A DNA stretch of 6,949 bases, taken from the NCBI GenBank assembly GCA_019750655.1, contig JAIEOG010000084.1:1-6949 (forward strand), read 5' to 3'. Under the pieces are notes generated by a model. That model made no database searches. It was not told the origin of the DNA and worked only from the letters and a program-made list of their open reading frames with translations. Both the position numbers and the translations under genes were made by a program. The DNA comes from a bacterium (GTDB taxonomy: Bacteria; Bdellovibrionota; FAC87; UBA2466). Shown piece after piece: positions 6,535 to 6,949 of the stretch (its first letter is position 1; each line of letters begins with the position of its first letter).

Positions 6535-6949
6535 TGGCAGTTCACGAAATCCCCCAGGCCTGGAAAGATCACGACGCTTCTGTCATGCCCTACGTGCGCG
6601 AACACCGCGTCCTGGGGCAGTTGCGTCTTGCGCTGGGGCTTGGCCTTTTAGCTTTGGGATTCCGCGCGCACTTCTTCAATGGCTTGGAAACAGATCTGAG
6701 CCGCCACTTTTCCGGATTCGCTCTCTATATTGCTTACTTTGGCGTGATCACGGGCCTGTGGGGGCTTTGCTCTTTCGGGTTTTCAATCGCGCATTACCGC
6801 GTCGAACGGCGCTTCGGCGTTTCTCGGCAGACGCCGCGTTCTTGGTTGCTCGATCAGGTGAAGGGCCTGGCGTTGGGAGCGGCACTCGGGTTGATTGTGC
6901 TGCTTTTCACGTGGTGGGCTGTTACGTCACTCGGGGCATGGTGGTGGGT
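6534..6949 (+). CDS. Membrane protease of the M48/Ste24 (CAAX protease) type, N-terminal part, cut by the right window edge
   Basis: 138 codons are visible. The best mark is HYRVERRFGVSRQTP (87-101) followed by WLLDQVKGLALG, which matches the N-terminal membrane domain of Ste24-like M48 metalloproteases (the element usually seen as an ER-x-GF-x-x-QT motif before a helix). Hydrophobic segments lie at about 29-43, 61-86 and 111-137. The zinc-binding HExxH that would prove a protease lies beyond the window, so the enzymatic function is inferred. In bacteria such proteins are inner-membrane proteases of uncertain substrate, since prenylated CAAX proteins are not typical there. The ATG shares one base with the acnA stop (TAATG), with AAGGGA just upstream, so translation is probably coupled to acnA. 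An acnA-protease functional link is not otherwise evident. Confidence 0.8.
   Translation, partial: MAVHEIPQAWKDHDASVMPYVREHRVLGQLRLALGLGLLALGFRAHFFNGLETDLSRHFSGFALYIAYFGVITGLWGLCSFGFSIAHYRVERRFGVSRQTPRSWLLDQVKGLALGAALGLIVLLFTWWAVTSLGAWWW

Overview
The window carries a complex II operon (sdhCAB, minus strand) diverging from a mitochondrial-type aconitase gene (plus strand), so it is a core TCA-cycle locus of a respiring bacterium. The single five-helix cytochrome b subunit, the gene order C-A-B and the SdhB/SdhA sequence type are those of 'type B' succinate:quinone oxidoreductases. That type is found in Bacteroidetes, Bdellovibrio-like bacteria and several other Gram-negative phyla. A bdellovibrionote or deltaproteobacterial-like host is my best guess, but the window alone does not settle it.

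Layout. Positions 1-144 (minus) hold the first 48 codons of an unrecognised protein that runs off the left edge. Positions 186-776 (minus) encode a 196-residue exported protein of unknown function, with a possible Cys-His-Asp set of a papain/transglutaminase-like fold. Positions 808-4177 (minus) are sdhC-sdhA-sdhB, tightly packed with gaps of 1 and 12 nt. Positions 4178-4254 are a divergent control region with two overlapping promoter candidates. Positions 4255-6534 (plus) encode aconitase. Positions 6534-6949 (plus) start a membrane protein with the N-terminal domain of Ste24/CAAX-type M48 proteases, overlapping the aconitase stop by one base and cut by the right edge. No gap between genes exceeds about 80 nt. 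I see no tRNA, rRNA, CRISPR, insertion sequence or clear intrinsic terminator.

How the genes work together. Aconitase converts citrate to isocitrate. SdhCAB oxidises succinate to fumarate and passes electrons to quinone (or runs in reverse as a fumarate reductase). Sharing one short divergent promoter region would allow the two transcription units to be coordinated.

The main oddity is in sdhB. The reading frame is intact from 1551 to 808 except for one in-frame TGA at 1209-1207, exactly between the [2Fe-2S] domain and the [4Fe-4S]/[3Fe-4S] domain. All ten cluster-ligand cysteines are present on the two sides. This is a recent nonsense mutation, a sequence error, a read-through stop, or a gene split at its domain boundary. 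A second point of interest is that the near-consensus acnA promoter puts the transcription start at or next to the acnA ATG, which predicts a leaderless mRNA.
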